NCBI GenBank assembly: GCA_002748455.1
Contig: PDSL01000019.1
Span: 1 to 57,371, forward strand
Source: Ilumatobacter coccineus
GTDB taxonomy: Bacteria > Actinomycetota > Acidimicrobiia > Acidimicrobiales > Ilumatobacteraceae
Direction: 5' to 3'
DNA length: 57,371 nucleotides
Below the pieces are notes generated by a model. The model did no database searches. It was given only the letters and a program-made list of their open reading frames with translations, and was not told the origin of the DNA. Positions 1 to 9,182 of this stretch are shown piece after piece (positions within the stretch are counted from its first letter, which is position 1; each line of letters opens with the position of its first letter). The position numbers and the translations under genes are program-made.

Positions 1-1
1 G

Positions 2-307
2 GCCAGCGAGTTTGAGATCTTCACCAAGATGATGCTCCCGCTGTCGGTACCGGTGCTGGCATCGTTTGCGATCTTCCAGTTCCTGTGGACCTGGAACGAT
101 TATCTGGTCGCCCTGGTCTTCTTGGGGATTGAGCCCGACAAGTCGGTCTTGACGGTCAAACTCGCCACCTTGGCCGGTCGGGGAGAAGGGGCGCTCAACC
201 TGCTCCCAGCGGCAGCGTTCCTAACCATGGTCCTACCCCTGATCGTGTTCTTCTCCCTGCAACGGTTCTTTGTGCGCGGCTTGACCGCTGGATCGGTCAA
301 GGGCTAG
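2..307 (+). CDS. Carbohydrate ABC transporter permease (C-terminal part)
   Basis: This is the C-terminal hundred residues of a MalG/UgpE-type inner-membrane permease of a binding-protein-dependent sugar importer. The reading frame is open from base 2, so the gene begins outside the window. The visible part has the end of the permease domain, with hydrophobic segments around 'VPVLASFAIFQFLWTWNDYLV' and 'FLTMVLPLIVFFSLQRFFV' and the family-typical ending 'FFVRGLTAGSVKG'. The 'WTWNDYL' motif is characteristic of the MalG branch. The substrate cannot be told from this fragment, and the partner permease, ATPase and binding protein would lie upstream, off the window. Confidence 0.9.
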   Translation, partial: ASEFEIFTKMMLPLSVPVLASFAIFQFLWTWNDYLVALVFLGIEPDKSVLTVKLATLAGRGEGALNLLPAAAFLTMVLPLIVFFSLQRFFVRGLTAGSVKG

Positions 308-310
308 TCG

Positions 311-853
311 ATGGTTCCATCCGATGGGCCGGTCGTCGGCGTCGACCATCGCGAGGTCATCGCGAGTCGACGTCGACGGTGGGTGGCAATCGGTATTGCC
401 ACCGTGGTGATGGCGTTTGGGATGGTCAACTACGCGGCAGCCTTTACTGGTCCCGATGGGGGATTTCGTCCGGCGTATGCGGGGATCGGGCTTGCTCTCG
501 CTCCCTTCGTCTTGGTGATCTGTGGTTTCGTGACCCATCATCCCCAGGCGCCTCGTCGGGTCGTGATCGCCATGGTGGTCTTCGTGATCATCGCGCTCTC
601 GGTTGGTCTCCTCGACCCGCTCCACGGTGCTGCCACCGGATTTGCTGCTGGCGGGGCGATCACCCTCCGGGAGCCGCCGGTTGAACGGGTAGCTCGCTGG
701 CGGGCCTGGTTTGTTGGGTCCTATGCCGTCTATGGCCTGGTGGTGGCGGTGCTTGCCGCTCCAGCGGGCGTGATCGTTGCCCTCACCTTGCCCTTGGTCT
801 TTGTCGGTGTTGCCGACGAATTTGTCGAGTGGTGGGCGACTCGATCACCCTGA
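311..853 (+). CDS. Hypothetical membrane protein
   Basis: A 180-residue protein starting three bases after the sugar permease stop, so probably in the same transcript. It has four hydrophobic stretches (about residues 27-47, 55-75, 84-106 and 133-168), which suggests a four-helix membrane protein. I do not recognise a family. The position after a sugar permease may be only a conserved read-through arrangement. Confidence 0.7.
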   Translation: MVPSDGPVVGVDHREVIASRRRRWVAIGIATVVMAFGMVNYAAAFTGPDGGFRPAYAGIGLALAPFVLVICGFVTHHPQAPRRVVIAMVVFVIIALSVGLLDPLHGAATGFAAGGAITLREPPVERVARWRAWFVGSYAVYGLVVAVLAAPAGVIVALTLPLVFVGVADEFVEWWATRSP

Positions 854-859
854 GCGGGC

Positions 860-1420
860 TCAGATAAAGAGGTTGCGGGTCCACAACTCGGCGGTGTCGT
901 GGCGATCGAGACCGGTGGGGGTCCCGGTCAAGCGGCTGAGCTCGATCGGTTGGGGGAACCCCCACAGTTCAACCGGACCCATCGGTTCAGCACTGATGCC
1001 TTCCGGCAGAGATCCGAGCTGGTCGGTGGGGATCAAGACATCGGTGTTGCGGGCCACATCGCAGAGTCGGGCGGCCAGATTGACCGCTGAGCCGATGTAG
1101 TCATCGCCTTCAAACAAGAGGGCTTCGCCGGAAGCGATACCTGCCCTCAGCATCAAGGGAGCACAGACTCGAGCGGCACGTCGTTCGAGGTCGGTGACGA
1201 ATTCGATCATCGACTGCTGGCCGAACACCACACACATGCAGCCATCGCCGAGCCATTTGGCGACTCGGACTCCCCGCTCGGACGCGACCTCGCGTACCAC
1301 GGTTCGAAAGGTGCTCAGGATCCGTCCAGCGGCCTCGTCTCCATACTCAGCGGTGTAATTGGTGAAGCCCGAGAGGTCGAGAAAACCAAAGGTACGAGGA
1401 ACGCGCATGACCGTCGCCAT
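860..1420 (-). CDS. Adenylate/guanylate cyclase catalytic-domain protein
   Basis: A single class III nucleotidyl cyclase domain, about 186 residues. It opens with 'RTFGFLDLSGFTNYTAEYGDEAAGRIL', matching the first metal-binding segment of class III cyclases (usually F-x-D-I-x-G-F-T), and 'RVAKWLGDGCMCVVF' gives the second, with the aspartate in 'GDG'. The ORF can be extended to 1630 but the homologous part begins at the ATG at 1420 (or the one at 1408), and the upstream extension looks non-coding. No membrane or sensor domain is attached. In actinomycetes such stand-alone domains can be active cyclases or regulators; activity is not proven here. Confidence 0.8.
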   Translation of the reverse strand: MATVMRVPRTFGFLDLSGFTNYTAEYGDEAAGRILSTFRTVVREVASERGVRVAKWLGDGCMCVVFGQQSMIEFVTDLERRAARVCAPLMLRAGIASGEALLFEGDDYIGSAVNLAARLCDVARNTDVLIPTDQLGSLPEGISAEPMGPVELWGFPQPIELSRLTGTPTGLDRHDTAELWTRNLFI

Positions 1421-1472
1421 GATATGCCATCGGGCACATGATTTGTCGCGTCGGGAGGGATGGTTCAGGGGG

Positions 1473-1520
1473 TCTCGCGAGATTCGCGCGAAATACCAGA
1501 GTGGGAGATTGCGAAATACC
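1473..1520. promoter_or_regulatory. Palindrome and direct repeats between the cyclase gene and whiB
   Basis: In the 240-bp gap between the divergent cyclase gene and the first whiB there is a perfect 10-bp palindrome TCTCGCGAGA (1473-1482), overlapping two imperfect direct repeats of the form GAGATT...GCGAAATACC; the common block GCGAAATACC is at 1488-1497 and again at 1511-1520. This looks like a protein-binding site in a divergent promoter. The binding protein is unknown. Confidence 0.35.
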
Positions 1521-1662
1521 CTCTTGCGATGTGGGGTTGTGGTATGACAAAATGCCAATAATGTAACTACAAAGCTGTGAGTGCGTGCACCCGTCCGCTT
1601 GCAGCTCCCAGGAACAATCCGGAAGGTCACGCCAACCGGGGGTGCAGTAACAAGGGGCTGAC

Positions 1663-1956
1663 ATGAGCGACGTGTTTGAGGTTATGGCCATACCGCGAGA
1701 GCTGGAAGACGGGTGGCACGACAAGGCAAACTGCCTCGGGGTTGACCCCGACCTCTTCTTCCCCGAGCGCGGCGCATCAACCCGTGAGGCCAAAGAGGTC
1801 TGTCGCAGCTGTGTGGTGCGGTTTGACTGCTTGGAGTACGCCCTCCAAAACGGTGAGAAGTTTGGTATTTGGGGCGGATTGTCCGAGCGTGAGCGGCGTC
1901 GGATTCGTCGTCAGCGGGCCCAGCAGGCTCGCGCGATCGCCGGTGGCCAAGGGTAG
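1663..1956 (+). CDS. WhiB-family iron-sulfur transcriptional regulator
   Basis: A 97-residue Wbl protein. It has the four-cysteine cluster-binding pattern (one Cys near residue 24, then 'CRSC', then a fourth Cys in 'FDCLEYAL') and the family's 'GIWGG' turn followed by a basic tail 'SERERRRIRRQR'. Wbl proteins bind a [4Fe-4S] cluster and usually act through the principal sigma factor. Length fits the short WhiB1/WhmE-like members. A second Wbl gene lies 0.5 kb away on the other strand, with a tatA-like gene between them. Confidence 0.95.
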   Translation: MSDVFEVMAIPRELEDGWHDKANCLGVDPDLFFPERGASTREAKEVCRSCVVRFDCLEYALQNGEKFGIWGGLSERERRRIRRQRAQQARAIAGGQG

Positions 1957-1965
1957 GCTGGCGTC

Positions 1966-2139
1966 ATGATCAGCGGTAATGAGTGGATCTGGGTCGTCAT
2001 CGTTCTCTTGGTGGTCTTTGGAGGTTCGCAGCTGCCCAAGATCGCCCGCAACCTGGGCAAGGCCCAGCGGGAGCTCAAGGACGCCATGGCCGAAGGCCTC
2101 GAAGGCGACGACTCAGCCAAAGACGCTGACGCTTCCTGA
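1966..2139 (+). CDS. tatA: TatA/E-type twin-arginine translocase subunit
   Basis: A 57-residue ORF, too short for the supplied track. Translation from the ATG at 1966 gives an N-terminal membrane helix ('WIWVVIVLLVVFGGSQLPKIARNLG') with the typical phenylalanine-glycine hinge, then an amphipathic helix ('KAQRELKDAM') and an acidic tail. This is the standard TatA/TatE architecture. It starts nine bases after the whiB stop. No tatC is visible in the window. The choice between TatA and TatE cannot be made from the sequence. Confidence 0.88.
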   Translation: MISGNEWIWVVIVLLVVFGGSQLPKIARNLGKAQRELKDAMAEGLEGDDSAKDADAS

Positions 2140-2168
2140 TCGTCGTCGGCGCGTCGATCGCCGCCGCG

Positions 2169-2438
2169 CTACGACATCTGTTGAGCAGCCACTCGGCGCT
2201 GCTTGAGGATCTTGCGCCGTTGGCGTTCACTCGCGCCGCCCCACACACCATGTTCGATCCGGTGTTCGAGGGCGTGTTCGAGGCAGGTATCCGCAACCGG
2301 GCAGGTCTCACAGATCGCCCGAGCCTTGATCACACCGACGCCATCGCTAGGGAAAAACGTTGACGGTGGAAAGACTCGGCAAGCGCCCTGAGCCATCCAG
2401 GCGGTGGGTGAATCGGGATCGGGGAGCGCATTGGTCAC
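2169..2438 (-). CDS. WhiB-family iron-sulfur transcriptional regulator
   Basis: An 89-residue Wbl protein, convergent with the tatA-like gene. Cysteines appear in 'QGACRVF', 'ICETC' and 'DTCLEHAL', followed by 'GVWGG' and a basic C-terminus 'SERQRRKILKQRR'. It is a different paralogue from the WhiB at 1663, sharing only the domain pattern. Its ~200-bp upstream region carries no obvious named operator. Confidence 0.95.
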   Translation of the reverse strand: MTNALPDPDSPTAWMAQGACRVFPPSTFFPSDGVGVIKARAICETCPVADTCLEHALEHRIEHGVWGGASERQRRKILKQRRVAAQQMS

Positions 2439-2648
2439 GGTGAATACTCCTGGTGTCTGATCTGGTGGCTGATCGCCATCAGTTCGATTGGCGAGGACGG
2501 TGCCTCGTCACCTGGTGTGACGTGCGCGGTGCCCTCATTCGGTTCCGCCTAACCCGAAGCGTAACACGATCGTAATAAAAAGTCGACCACCCTCCGTCGG
2601 ATCACCTCGCCTGGTACGACGCTCGAACATGGTCGCTAGAGTGAAGCC

Positions 2649-2912
2649 ATGTCCGACATCGTCGAAGAAGCACAACCACGTGCCCACGCTCGCATCGTCT
2701 ATCTCGGCCCGGTCACCCCTCACTGGGAGGTCTATGGCGACTGGGGCGAGCGTCAGGTGCTCGACGAGTTTCGGGCTCGTGCGCTGGCTCGCTTGGTCTT
2801 GCTGCCCCGTGACGATCCCCAGTTCCGTCGGAATAAGGAACGCATCAATCGCGATGCCGAGCGCGAGCTGATCTCGCTCGAATGGGAACTCGGACTGCCC
2901 GCTGAGGCATAA
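2649..2912 (+). CDS. Small conserved hypothetical protein upstream of ppk1
   Basis: An 87-residue soluble protein with a mixed N-terminal half ('RIVYLGPVTPHWEVYGDWGE') and a charged helical C-terminal half. Its stop is 14 bases before the ppk1 start, so the two are probably co-transcribed. I do not recognise a domain. A role in polyphosphate metabolism would be guesswork from position only. Confidence 0.7.
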   Translation: MSDIVEEAQPRAHARIVYLGPVTPHWEVYGDWGERQVLDEFRARALARLVLLPRDDPQFRRNKERINRDAERELISLEWELGLPAEA

Positions 2913-2926
2913 CAAAGGAGTGGGGC

Positions 2927-5002
2927 ATGACCGACCGGTCCCCTGACCCATCGACCACCCGCCGCGTCCTCAATCGTGAGTTGAGTTGGCTCGACTTCAA
3001 CAAGCGCGTCCTCGAATTGGCGGAAGAGCCGGGAATACCCCTGCTCGAACGGGCCAAGTTCTGCGCTATCTTCTCGACCAACCTCGATGAGTTTTTCCAG
3101 GTTCGCGTCGCTGGACTCCACGATCAGGTTGCGGCCGGAATCGATGATGAAACCTGGGATGGACGAACCCCGCTCCAACAGCTCGTCGAGATCACCCACC
3201 GGGTTCCCGAGCTGGTGGCCCACCAGGAACATCTCGTCTTCGACATCATCCTTCCCGAGCTTGCTGCTCACGGGATTGAGATCATCGCCTGGAATCAGCT
3301 CGGCGAGGACGATCGCGATCGGCTGCGGGACTACTTCATCGAACGCATCTTCCCGATCTTGACCCCCCTGGTGGTCGATCCTGGCCATCCCTTCCCCTTC
3401 GTCTCCTCGCTCGCCCTGAGCATCGCGGCCTTCGTTTCGAACCCCTCCACCGGCGAGCGCCGGTTTGCCCGGCTCAAGATCCCCGATGTCTTTCCCCGCT
3501 TGATCCCCCTCGGCGACGGCCGTTTCGTGCCTGCCGAAGACGTGATCGGCAACAATCTTTCCAACCTCTTTGTCGGCATGGAGATCGAGGAATGGGCCCC
3601 CTTCCGGGTCACCCGCAACGCCGGGATGTCGCTCGAAGAGGAAGACTCCGAAGACCTTCTCGCCACGGTCGAACTCGAACTGAGGCGCCGTCGCTTTAAC
3701 CGGGCCATCCGCCTCGAGGTTCCCGATGCGATCGGCGACGACATGCTCGATCTCTTGGTGAGAGAGCTGACGATCGATCCCCGCAATGTCTATCGCCACC
3801 GCGGCCTGCTCGATCTCAGCTGCTTCTGGCAACTCCACAGCATCGACCGTCCCGAGATCACCGACCGGGCCTGGCCGCCACTGACCGCTGGACGCTTCTT
3901 CGATGCCGATGAGAACGACCGATCGGTGTTCTCGGTGATCCGCGATGGTGATGTCTTGGTGCACCACCCCTATGAGAGCTTCGCTGACAGTGTTGAAGTC
4001 TTCTTGGATCAGGCTGCCGATGATCCCAAGGTCCAGTCGATCAAGATGACCCTGTATCGAGCTGGGGGAAACAGTCCGGTCATCCGCAGCTTGATCCGTG
4101 CCGCCGAAGCCGGCAAACAGGTTGCTGTTCTCGTCGAGCTCAAGGCCCGTTTCGATGAAGCCAACAATGTCCAATGGGCCCGCGAGCTGGAGCGAGCTGG
4201 GGTTCATGTCGTCTACGGCGTGGTCGGGCTGAAGACCCACTCCAAGACCGTGCTCGTCGTCCGCGATGATGGGGATCGGCTGCGTCGCTACTGCCATATC
4301 GGGACCGGCAACTACAACTCCAAGACCGCTCGCATCTATGAGGATCTTGGCTATTTCTCGTGCAACACCCAGATCGGTGATGATGCCACCCAACTCTTCA
4401 ACCATCTCACCGGCTATAGCCGCTCGGTCGACTACCAGCGCCTCTTGGTGGCCCCTCGCGATCTCAAGAGCCGTCTGATCGAGATGATCGAGAAGGAAGC
4501 CACCTTCGGTGCCGCTGGACGGATCACCCTCAAATGTAATTCGATCGCCGATCGACCGGTGATCGATGCGCTCTACGCTGCCAGTGCTGCCGGGGTCCAG
4601 ATCTCGTGTGTGGTGCGGGGCATCTGCACCATGAGAGCTGGGGTGCCCGGCTTGTCCGACAACATCTCGGTGCGCAGCGTGCTCGGGAGATATCTCGAAC
4701 ACAGCCGGATCTATCGCTTCGATCATGGCGGGGACCAGGATGATCCGGTCTATCTGATTGGCTCAGCCGATCTGATGCCCCGCAATCTCAACCGGCGGGT
4801 CGAGGTCTTGGTCCCGATCGATCGCCCGATCCACCGTCGACGGCTCGACGAGATCCTCGCTATCCACCTCGATGACGAGATCGTTCGCTGGGAACTCCAG
4901 CCCGATGATTCGTGGAAGCGGCGAGGTCCGCTCGATCGGTTTGAGCCCCATGCCCAACACCTGCTCTACCAGGCAGTCGTCGAGCGCCACGGGCGTGGCT
5001 AA
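2927..5002 (+). CDS. ppk1: Polyphosphate kinase 1
   Basis: A 691-residue PPK1, which reversibly transfers the gamma-phosphate of ATP to inorganic polyphosphate. Length is normal for the family. The N domain starts with 'NRELSWLDFNKRVLELA', the middle domain holds 'DPGHPFPF', and the two PLD-like catalytic domains hold the phosphorylated histidine at about residue 438 ('GLKTHSK') and the second conserved histidine at about 457 ('YCHIGTGNYN'). A strong ribosome site AAAGGAG ends six bases before the ATG. The gene is directly followed by the pst phosphate-uptake operon, placing phosphate import and storage side by side. Confidence 0.97.
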   Translation: MTDRSPDPSTTRRVLNRELSWLDFNKRVLELAEEPGIPLLERAKFCAIFSTNLDEFFQVRVAGLHDQVAAGIDDETWDGRTPLQQLVEITHRVPELVAHQEHLVFDIILPELAAHGIEIIAWNQLGEDDRDRLRDYFIERIFPILTPLVVDPGHPFPFVSSLALSIAAFVSNPSTGERRFARLKIPDVFPRLIPLGDGRFVPAEDVIGNNLSNLFVGMEIEEWAPFRVTRNAGMSLEEEDSEDLLATVELELRRRRFNRAIRLEVPDAIGDDMLDLLVRELTIDPRNVYRHRGLLDLSCFWQLHSIDRPEITDRAWPPLTAGRFFDADENDRSVFSVIRDGDVLVHHPYESFADSVEVFLDQAADDPKVQSIKMTLYRAGGNSPVIRSLIRAAEAGKQVAVLVELKARFDEANNVQWARELERAGVHVVYGVVGLKTHSKTVLVVRDDGDRLRRYCHIGTGNYNSKTARIYEDLGYFSCNTQIGDDATQLFNHLTGYSRSVDYQRLLVAPRDLKSRLIEMIEKEATFGAAGRITLKCNSIADRPVIDALYAASAAGVQISCVVRGICTMRAGVPGLSDNISVRSVLGRYLEHSRIYRFDHGGDQDDPVYLIGSADLMPRNLNRRVEVLVPIDRPIHRRRLDEILAIHLDDEIVRWELQPDDSWKRRGPLDRFEPHAQHLLYQAVVERHGRG

Positions 5003-5044
5003 GACCTGATTGGCCGCCAGCGTGGCTGGCCCATGATCACACCC

Positions 5045-5111
5045 GTCACCTCAGAGTTCAATGAGAGTTCACCACATCGCGCCCTAAGTGTTCATCTCGC
5101 CTGCCTAGGTT
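5045..5111 (+). promoter_or_regulatory. PHO-box-like repeats and promoter before pstS
   Basis: Three tandem 11-bp units start at 5045 (GTCACCTCAGA), 5056 (GTTCAATGAGA) and 5067 (GTTCACCACAT), and a fourth GTTCA occurs at 5090, 23 bases further. Tandem 11-bp GTTCACC-type units are the known binding pattern of the actinobacterial PhoP/RegX3 phosphate response regulators. A possible -10 element TAGGTT lies at 5106-5111. It fits control of pstS by the RegX3-like regulator encoded at the end of the same gene block. Confidence 0.65.
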
Positions 5112-5165
5112 CGCAGCAGTGGAATTCCCCTCGATTCCGACCGGCCACATCGATGGAGCTCATCG

Positions 5166-6257
5166 ATGAAGCAGGTTGCGCGTGGTCTGGCTGCTGTCGC
5201 CATCGTGCTCACGGTGACCGCGTGCGGACCTCGCACCACCACGACGGCCTCCAACGATGGTGTGTCCGGCATCCTGATCGGTGCCGGAGCCTCATCCCAA
5301 GCTGCTGCAATGCAAGCCTGGATGGCCGGATTCCGTGAGGTCGCTCCTGGCGCCACCGTCGAATACGACGCCATCGGCTCGGGCGGCGGCCGCGACCGCT
5401 TCCTTGAAGGGGCCGCCATGTTCGCCGGGTCCGATGCTGTCTTAACCGAGGACGAATTCGAGACATCCCGAGAACGCTGCGCTGGCGACCAGGGGGTCAT
5501 CCACCTGCCTCACTATGTGTCACCGATCGCTGTCGCCTACCACCTTCCTTCTCTGGACGGGACCAGCCTGAGGCTCTCCCCAGCGACGATCGCTGGCATC
5601 TTCGCCAACACCATCACCACCTGGGACGATCCGGCGATCGCTGCCGACAACCCTGATGTGGACCTGCCCGGCCTGGCGATCAATCCGGTCCATCGTTCCG
5701 ATGAATCCGGGACCACCGAAAACTTCACCGACTATCTCGCCAAGGCGGCACCCCAGGTGTGGACCTTCGGTGGGATCAAGGTGTGGGATGAGGGGCCCGG
5801 CGGGGGAGAAGGGGCTGATGGGACCTCCGGTGTGGTCGCCGCTGTCGAACAAGGCGCCGGATCGATCGGTTATGCCGACGCGTCCCAGATCAATGACCTT
5901 CCCGCCGCTGCCATCGGGGTGGCTGGAGGGTTTGTCGAATTCAGTCCCGAAGCTGCCGGTCGGATCATCGACGCCTCAACCCGCTTGGAGGGAGCGAACC
6001 CCTATGACTTCCAGATCGAGGTCAACCGCACCCCGGACACCCCTGACATCTATCCGATCTCACTCATCTCGTATCACATCGTGTGTGTCGAGTATGAGAC
6101 TCCGCAACAGGCCGCTCTGGTGAGAGCCTTCATGTCCTATATCGGCTCACCTGAAGGTCAAGATGTGGCAGCGCTCTTGGCCGGATCAGCTCCAATGTCT
6201 GACGAGATCCGAGCCGAGATCACCGCCTCGGTCAACGCGATCGGATCGATCTCATGA
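5166..6257 (+). CDS. pstS: Phosphate ABC transporter substrate-binding lipoprotein
   Basis: A 363-residue periplasmic-type binding protein. It carries a lipoprotein signal with the lipobox cysteine at residue 20 ('LTVTAC'), then the PstS core 'ILIGAGASSQAAAMQAWMAGF' that forms the phosphate-binding loop, 'YDAIGSGGGRDRF' and 'SDESGTTENFTDYL', all typical of PstS. It is the first gene of pstSCAB-phoU; its last four bases overlap pstC. It is preceded by the PHO-box-like repeats. Confidence 0.96.
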   Translation: MKQVARGLAAVAIVLTVTACGPRTTTTASNDGVSGILIGAGASSQAAAMQAWMAGFREVAPGATVEYDAIGSGGGRDRFLEGAAMFAGSDAVLTEDEFETSRERCAGDQGVIHLPHYVSPIAVAYHLPSLDGTSLRLSPATIAGIFANTITTWDDPAIAADNPDVDLPGLAINPVHRSDESGTTENFTDYLAKAAPQVWTFGGIKVWDEGPGGGEGADGTSGVVAAVEQGAGSIGYADASQINDLPAAAIGVAGGFVEFSPEAAGRIIDASTRLEGANPYDFQIEVNRTPDTPDIYPISLISYHIVCVEYETPQQAALVRAFMSYIGSPEGQDVAALLAGSAPMSDEIRAEITASVNAIGSIS

Positions 6258-7189
6258 CCGAGCTGACCTTGACGACTCAACCCGATGGCCAGGTGAGCAA
6301 GGCTGGCGACCGGATCTTCAAGGGGCTCTCCACCGGGGCGGGGATCCTGATCCTGATCACCCTGGCCGGGATCGCGCTCTTCTTGGCGATCGAAGCCTGG
6401 CCAGCCCTGGTCGCCGATCCCTCAGAGTTCTCCGATGGCGACAATTTCCTCCAATTCGTTGGACCCCTGGTCTTCGGCACCCTCTTGGCATCGGCCCTCG
6501 CCCTCATCATCGCCACTCCGTTGGCGATCTCGGTCGCCCTCTTCATCACCCAAGACGCGCCGCCCCGGCTCTCAAAAGCCTTCGGCTATTTCGTCGACCT
6601 CTTGGCTGCCATCCCCTCGGTGGTATTCGGACTGTGGGGCATCAATACCTTTGCTCCCCTCCTCGCTGATGAGGTCTATCCCCTCCTCAACTCCAAGCTG
6701 GGCTGGATCCCCTTCTTCGGCGGCACCGTGGTGCCCAGCGGTCGGTCGCTGCTGACCGCAACCCTGGTCCTGGCGGTCATGATCCTTCCCATCATCACCG
6801 CCATCAGCCGGGAAGTCTTCCTCCAGACACCTCGCCTGCACAAGGAAGCCTCCCTGGCCCTGGGGGCTACCCGGTGGGAAATGATCACCCAAGCAGTCTT
6901 GCCCTATGGGCGTTCCGGCATCATCTCCGGTGCCATGCTCGGTCTCGGCCGGGCGCTGGGGGAAACCATGGCGGTGGCCATGATCCTGTCACCAGCCGAT
7001 GTCTACTCGATCCGGTTGCTCACCAGTGAGAACCCCAACACGATCGCCGCGAATATCGCCTTGCGGTTCCCTGACTCCGCCGGGCTGGAAGTCAATAGGT
7101 TGATCGCCACCGGCTTGGTGCTGTTCGTGATCACCTTCATCGTCAATGTCTTGGCTCGCAAGATGGCGACCAAGGGAGTCAGCTTATGA
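6254..7189 (+). CDS. pstC: Phosphate ABC transporter permease PstC
   Basis: A 311-residue permease with about six membrane helices. The cytoplasmic EAA loop is 'KEASLALGATRWEMITQAVLPYGRSGI', which contacts the PstB ATPase. It overlaps pstS by four bases and pstA by four bases, so translation is likely coupled. Length is normal for PstC. Confidence 0.96.
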   Translation: MTELTLTTQPDGQVSKAGDRIFKGLSTGAGILILITLAGIALFLAIEAWPALVADPSEFSDGDNFLQFVGPLVFGTLLASALALIIATPLAISVALFITQDAPPRLSKAFGYFVDLLAAIPSVVFGLWGINTFAPLLADEVYPLLNSKLGWIPFFGGTVVPSGRSLLTATLVLAVMILPIITAISREVFLQTPRLHKEASLALGATRWEMITQAVLPYGRSGIISGAMLGLGRALGETMAVAMILSPADVYSIRLLTSENPNTIAANIALRFPDSAGLEVNRLIATGLVLFVITFIVNVLARKMATKGVSL

Positions 7190-8283
7190 CCTTGCTCAGC
7201 TCGGAACGGCGCGGCCCGGTGCCCGACCATCTCTCTAGCGGCAAGGTGACCACAGCGGTCAATCTCACGATCGTGGCCATCTCGGTGATCCTTGCTGCGG
7301 CGGTCGTCACCCTGACAACCGGCTTCAAGATCGGCTGGATCTTTCTCCTCGCCATCGTGATCTATGTGGCCGGGATCTATCTCGCTGCCAGCGTCTTGGA
7401 AGACTCTCGTAAAGCAAAAGACCGGTTGGCCACGGTGATCCTCCGGTCGTCCTTCGTTCTGGTCATCGTTCCCCTCGTGTCGGTCACCTGGACGGTCGTC
7501 ACCAAGGGATTGGCCCGCTTCGATACCACCTTCTTCACCCACACGATGGCTCTCTCGCTCGATGAACTGATCAGCTCCCAAGCCGGAGAGGTCGTCGGCG
7601 GGGCCCAACACGCCATCGTGGGAACCCTCATCGTGACCGGGCTGGCCACCGTGTTTTCGGTTCCCATCGGGCTGTTCACCGCCATCTATCTCGTCGAATA
7701 CGGCAAGGGACGCTTGGCTCGCTCGATCACGGCCATCGTCGATGTGATGACCGGGATTCCCTCGATCGTGGCTGGACTGTTCGCCTATGCCCTCTTCGCC
7801 TTGATCTTTGGACCCGGAACCCTCAATGGGCTGTCGGGAGCGATCGCCCTCACCACCTTGATGACCCCGGTGGTGGTCCGCTCTACCGAGGAGATGCTGC
7901 GCCTCGTCCCCAACGAATTGCGCGAAGCGTCCTATGCCCTCGGGGTTCAGAAATGGCTCACGATCATCAAGGTCGTACTCCCCACCGGGATTGCCGGCAT
8001 CCTCACCGGGGTCACCCTGGCGATCGCCCGGGTGATCGGTGAGACCGCCCCCCTCCTGATCGCTGCCGGGATGTCCCAGGGCACGACGATCAACCCGCTC
8101 GCCGGTCGGATGACCACCCTGCCGGTCTTCACCTACCTGAATTACAAATTCCCGTCACAACCGACCGGAGCAGCGATCGACCGGGCCTGGGCAGCTGCCC
8201 TGACCCTCGTGGTCATCATCGCCATCTTGTTCACCACGGCCCGTCTCCTTTCCAACCTTCTCAAACCGGCAGGACTCCGATGA
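7186..8283 (+). CDS. pstA: Phosphate ABC transporter permease PstA
   Basis: A 365-residue permease, longer than typical PstA because of an N-terminal region carrying two extra hydrophobic stretches (about residues 24-45 and 50-68) before the usual permease domain. The EAA-type loop '[27 protein letters not shown]' is near the C-terminus. It forms the membrane channel with PstC. It overlaps both neighbours by four bases. Confidence 0.95.
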   Translation: MTLLSSERRGPVPDHLSSGKVTTAVNLTIVAISVILAAAVVTLTTGFKIGWIFLLAIVIYVAGIYLAASVLEDSRKAKDRLATVILRSSFVLVIVPLVSVTWTVVTKGLARFDTTFFTHTMALSLDELISSQAGEVVGGAQHAIVGTLIVTGLATVFSVPIGLFTAIYLVEYGKGRLARSITAIVDVMTGIPSIVAGLFAYALFALIFGPGTLNGLSGAIALTTLMTPVVVRSTEEMLRLVPNELREASYALGVQKWLTIIKVVLPTGIAGILTGVTLAIARVIGETAPLLIAAGMSQGTTINPLAGRMTTLPVFTYLNYKFPSQPTGAAIDRAWAAALTLVVIIAILFTTARLLSNLLKPAGLR

Positions 8284-9182
8284 CCTCACCGTCCCAGTTT
8301 TCTTCGACTCGCTCCAGCGACCTGATCACCCCCCGAGCCGACACCCTCTCATCGACCGATTCGGTGCTCGATACCTGCCCACTCGGCGCGGCGCCCGACG
8401 ACCGAGCCGACAAGATCGTGGTCGATGGCCTCAATATCTATTACGGCAGCACCCTGGCGGTGGCCGATGTCTCGATGAAGGTGGTCGAACGATCGGTGAC
8501 CGCCCTGATCGGTCCGTCGGGATGCGGTAAATCGACCTTTTTGCGATCCCTCAATCGGATGCATGAAGTGATCGATGGAGCCCATGTCGACGGGCAGGTC
8601 CTGGTCAACGGCTATGACCTCTACGGTCCTGGGGTTGATCCGGTGGCGGTGCGGCGCCAGATCGGGATGGTCTTCCAGCGGCCCAATCCCTTCCCCACCA
8701 TGTCGATCTACGACAACGTGATCGCCGGACTCAAGCTCAACTCGATCAAGTTGACCCGCTCCCAATCCGACGAGGTGGTCGAGCGCTCGTTGAGGGGGGC
8801 CAACCTGTGGGATGAGGTCAAGAATCGTCTCAACGCCCCTGGTGCGGGGCTTTCAGGCGGTCAGCAGCAGAGGCTCTGCATCGCGCGAGCGACCGCGGTT
8901 GAACCGGAGATTCTCTTGATGGACGAACCCTGCTCGGCCCTCGATCCGATCTCGACCTTGGCGATCGAACAGCTCATGATTGAACTGAAAGAGCAGTACA
9001 CGATCGTGATCGTGACCCATAATATGCAACAGGCGGCGCGGGTAAGCGAACGAACCGCATTCTTCAATATCGACGGACCGGGCACCCCGGGGCGACTCGT
9101 CGAAATGGATGATACGGTCACCATCTTCTCCAATCCGTCAGAAGAAGCAACGCAGGACTATGTGACCGGGAGGTTTGGCTGA
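8280..9182 (+). CDS. pstB: Phosphate ABC transporter ATPase PstB
   Basis: A 300-residue ATPase. Walker A is 'GPSGCGKST', the signature is '[14 protein letters not shown]' and Walker B is '[13 protein letters not shown]'. It powers phosphate import through PstC/PstA. Compared with the usual ~255 residues it has about 45 extra Ser/Thr/Asp-rich residues before '[11 protein letters not shown]'; these may be real or the true start may be downstream, although the ATG overlap with pstA favours the annotated start. Confidence 0.96.
   Translation: MTSPSQFSSTRSSDLITPRADTLSSTDSVLDTCPLGAAPDDRADKIVVDGLNIYYGSTLAVADVSMKVVERSVTALIGPSGCGKSTFLRSLNRMHEVIDGAHVDGQVLVNGYDLYGPGVDPVAVRRQIGMVFQRPNPFPTMSIYDNVIAGLKLNSIKLTRSQSDEVVERSLRGANLWDEVKNRLNAPGAGLSGGQQQRLCIARATAVEPEILLMDEPCSALDPISTLAIEQLMIELKEQYTIVIVTHNMQQAARVSERTAFFNIDGPGTPGRLVEMDDTVTIFSNPSEEATQDYVTGRFG

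Noticed and set aside
2753-4726. 657-residue minus-strand ORF opposite ppk1
   Set aside because: Shadow of a high-GC gene; its translation is low-complexity Asp/Gly/His/Ile-rich and has no domain.
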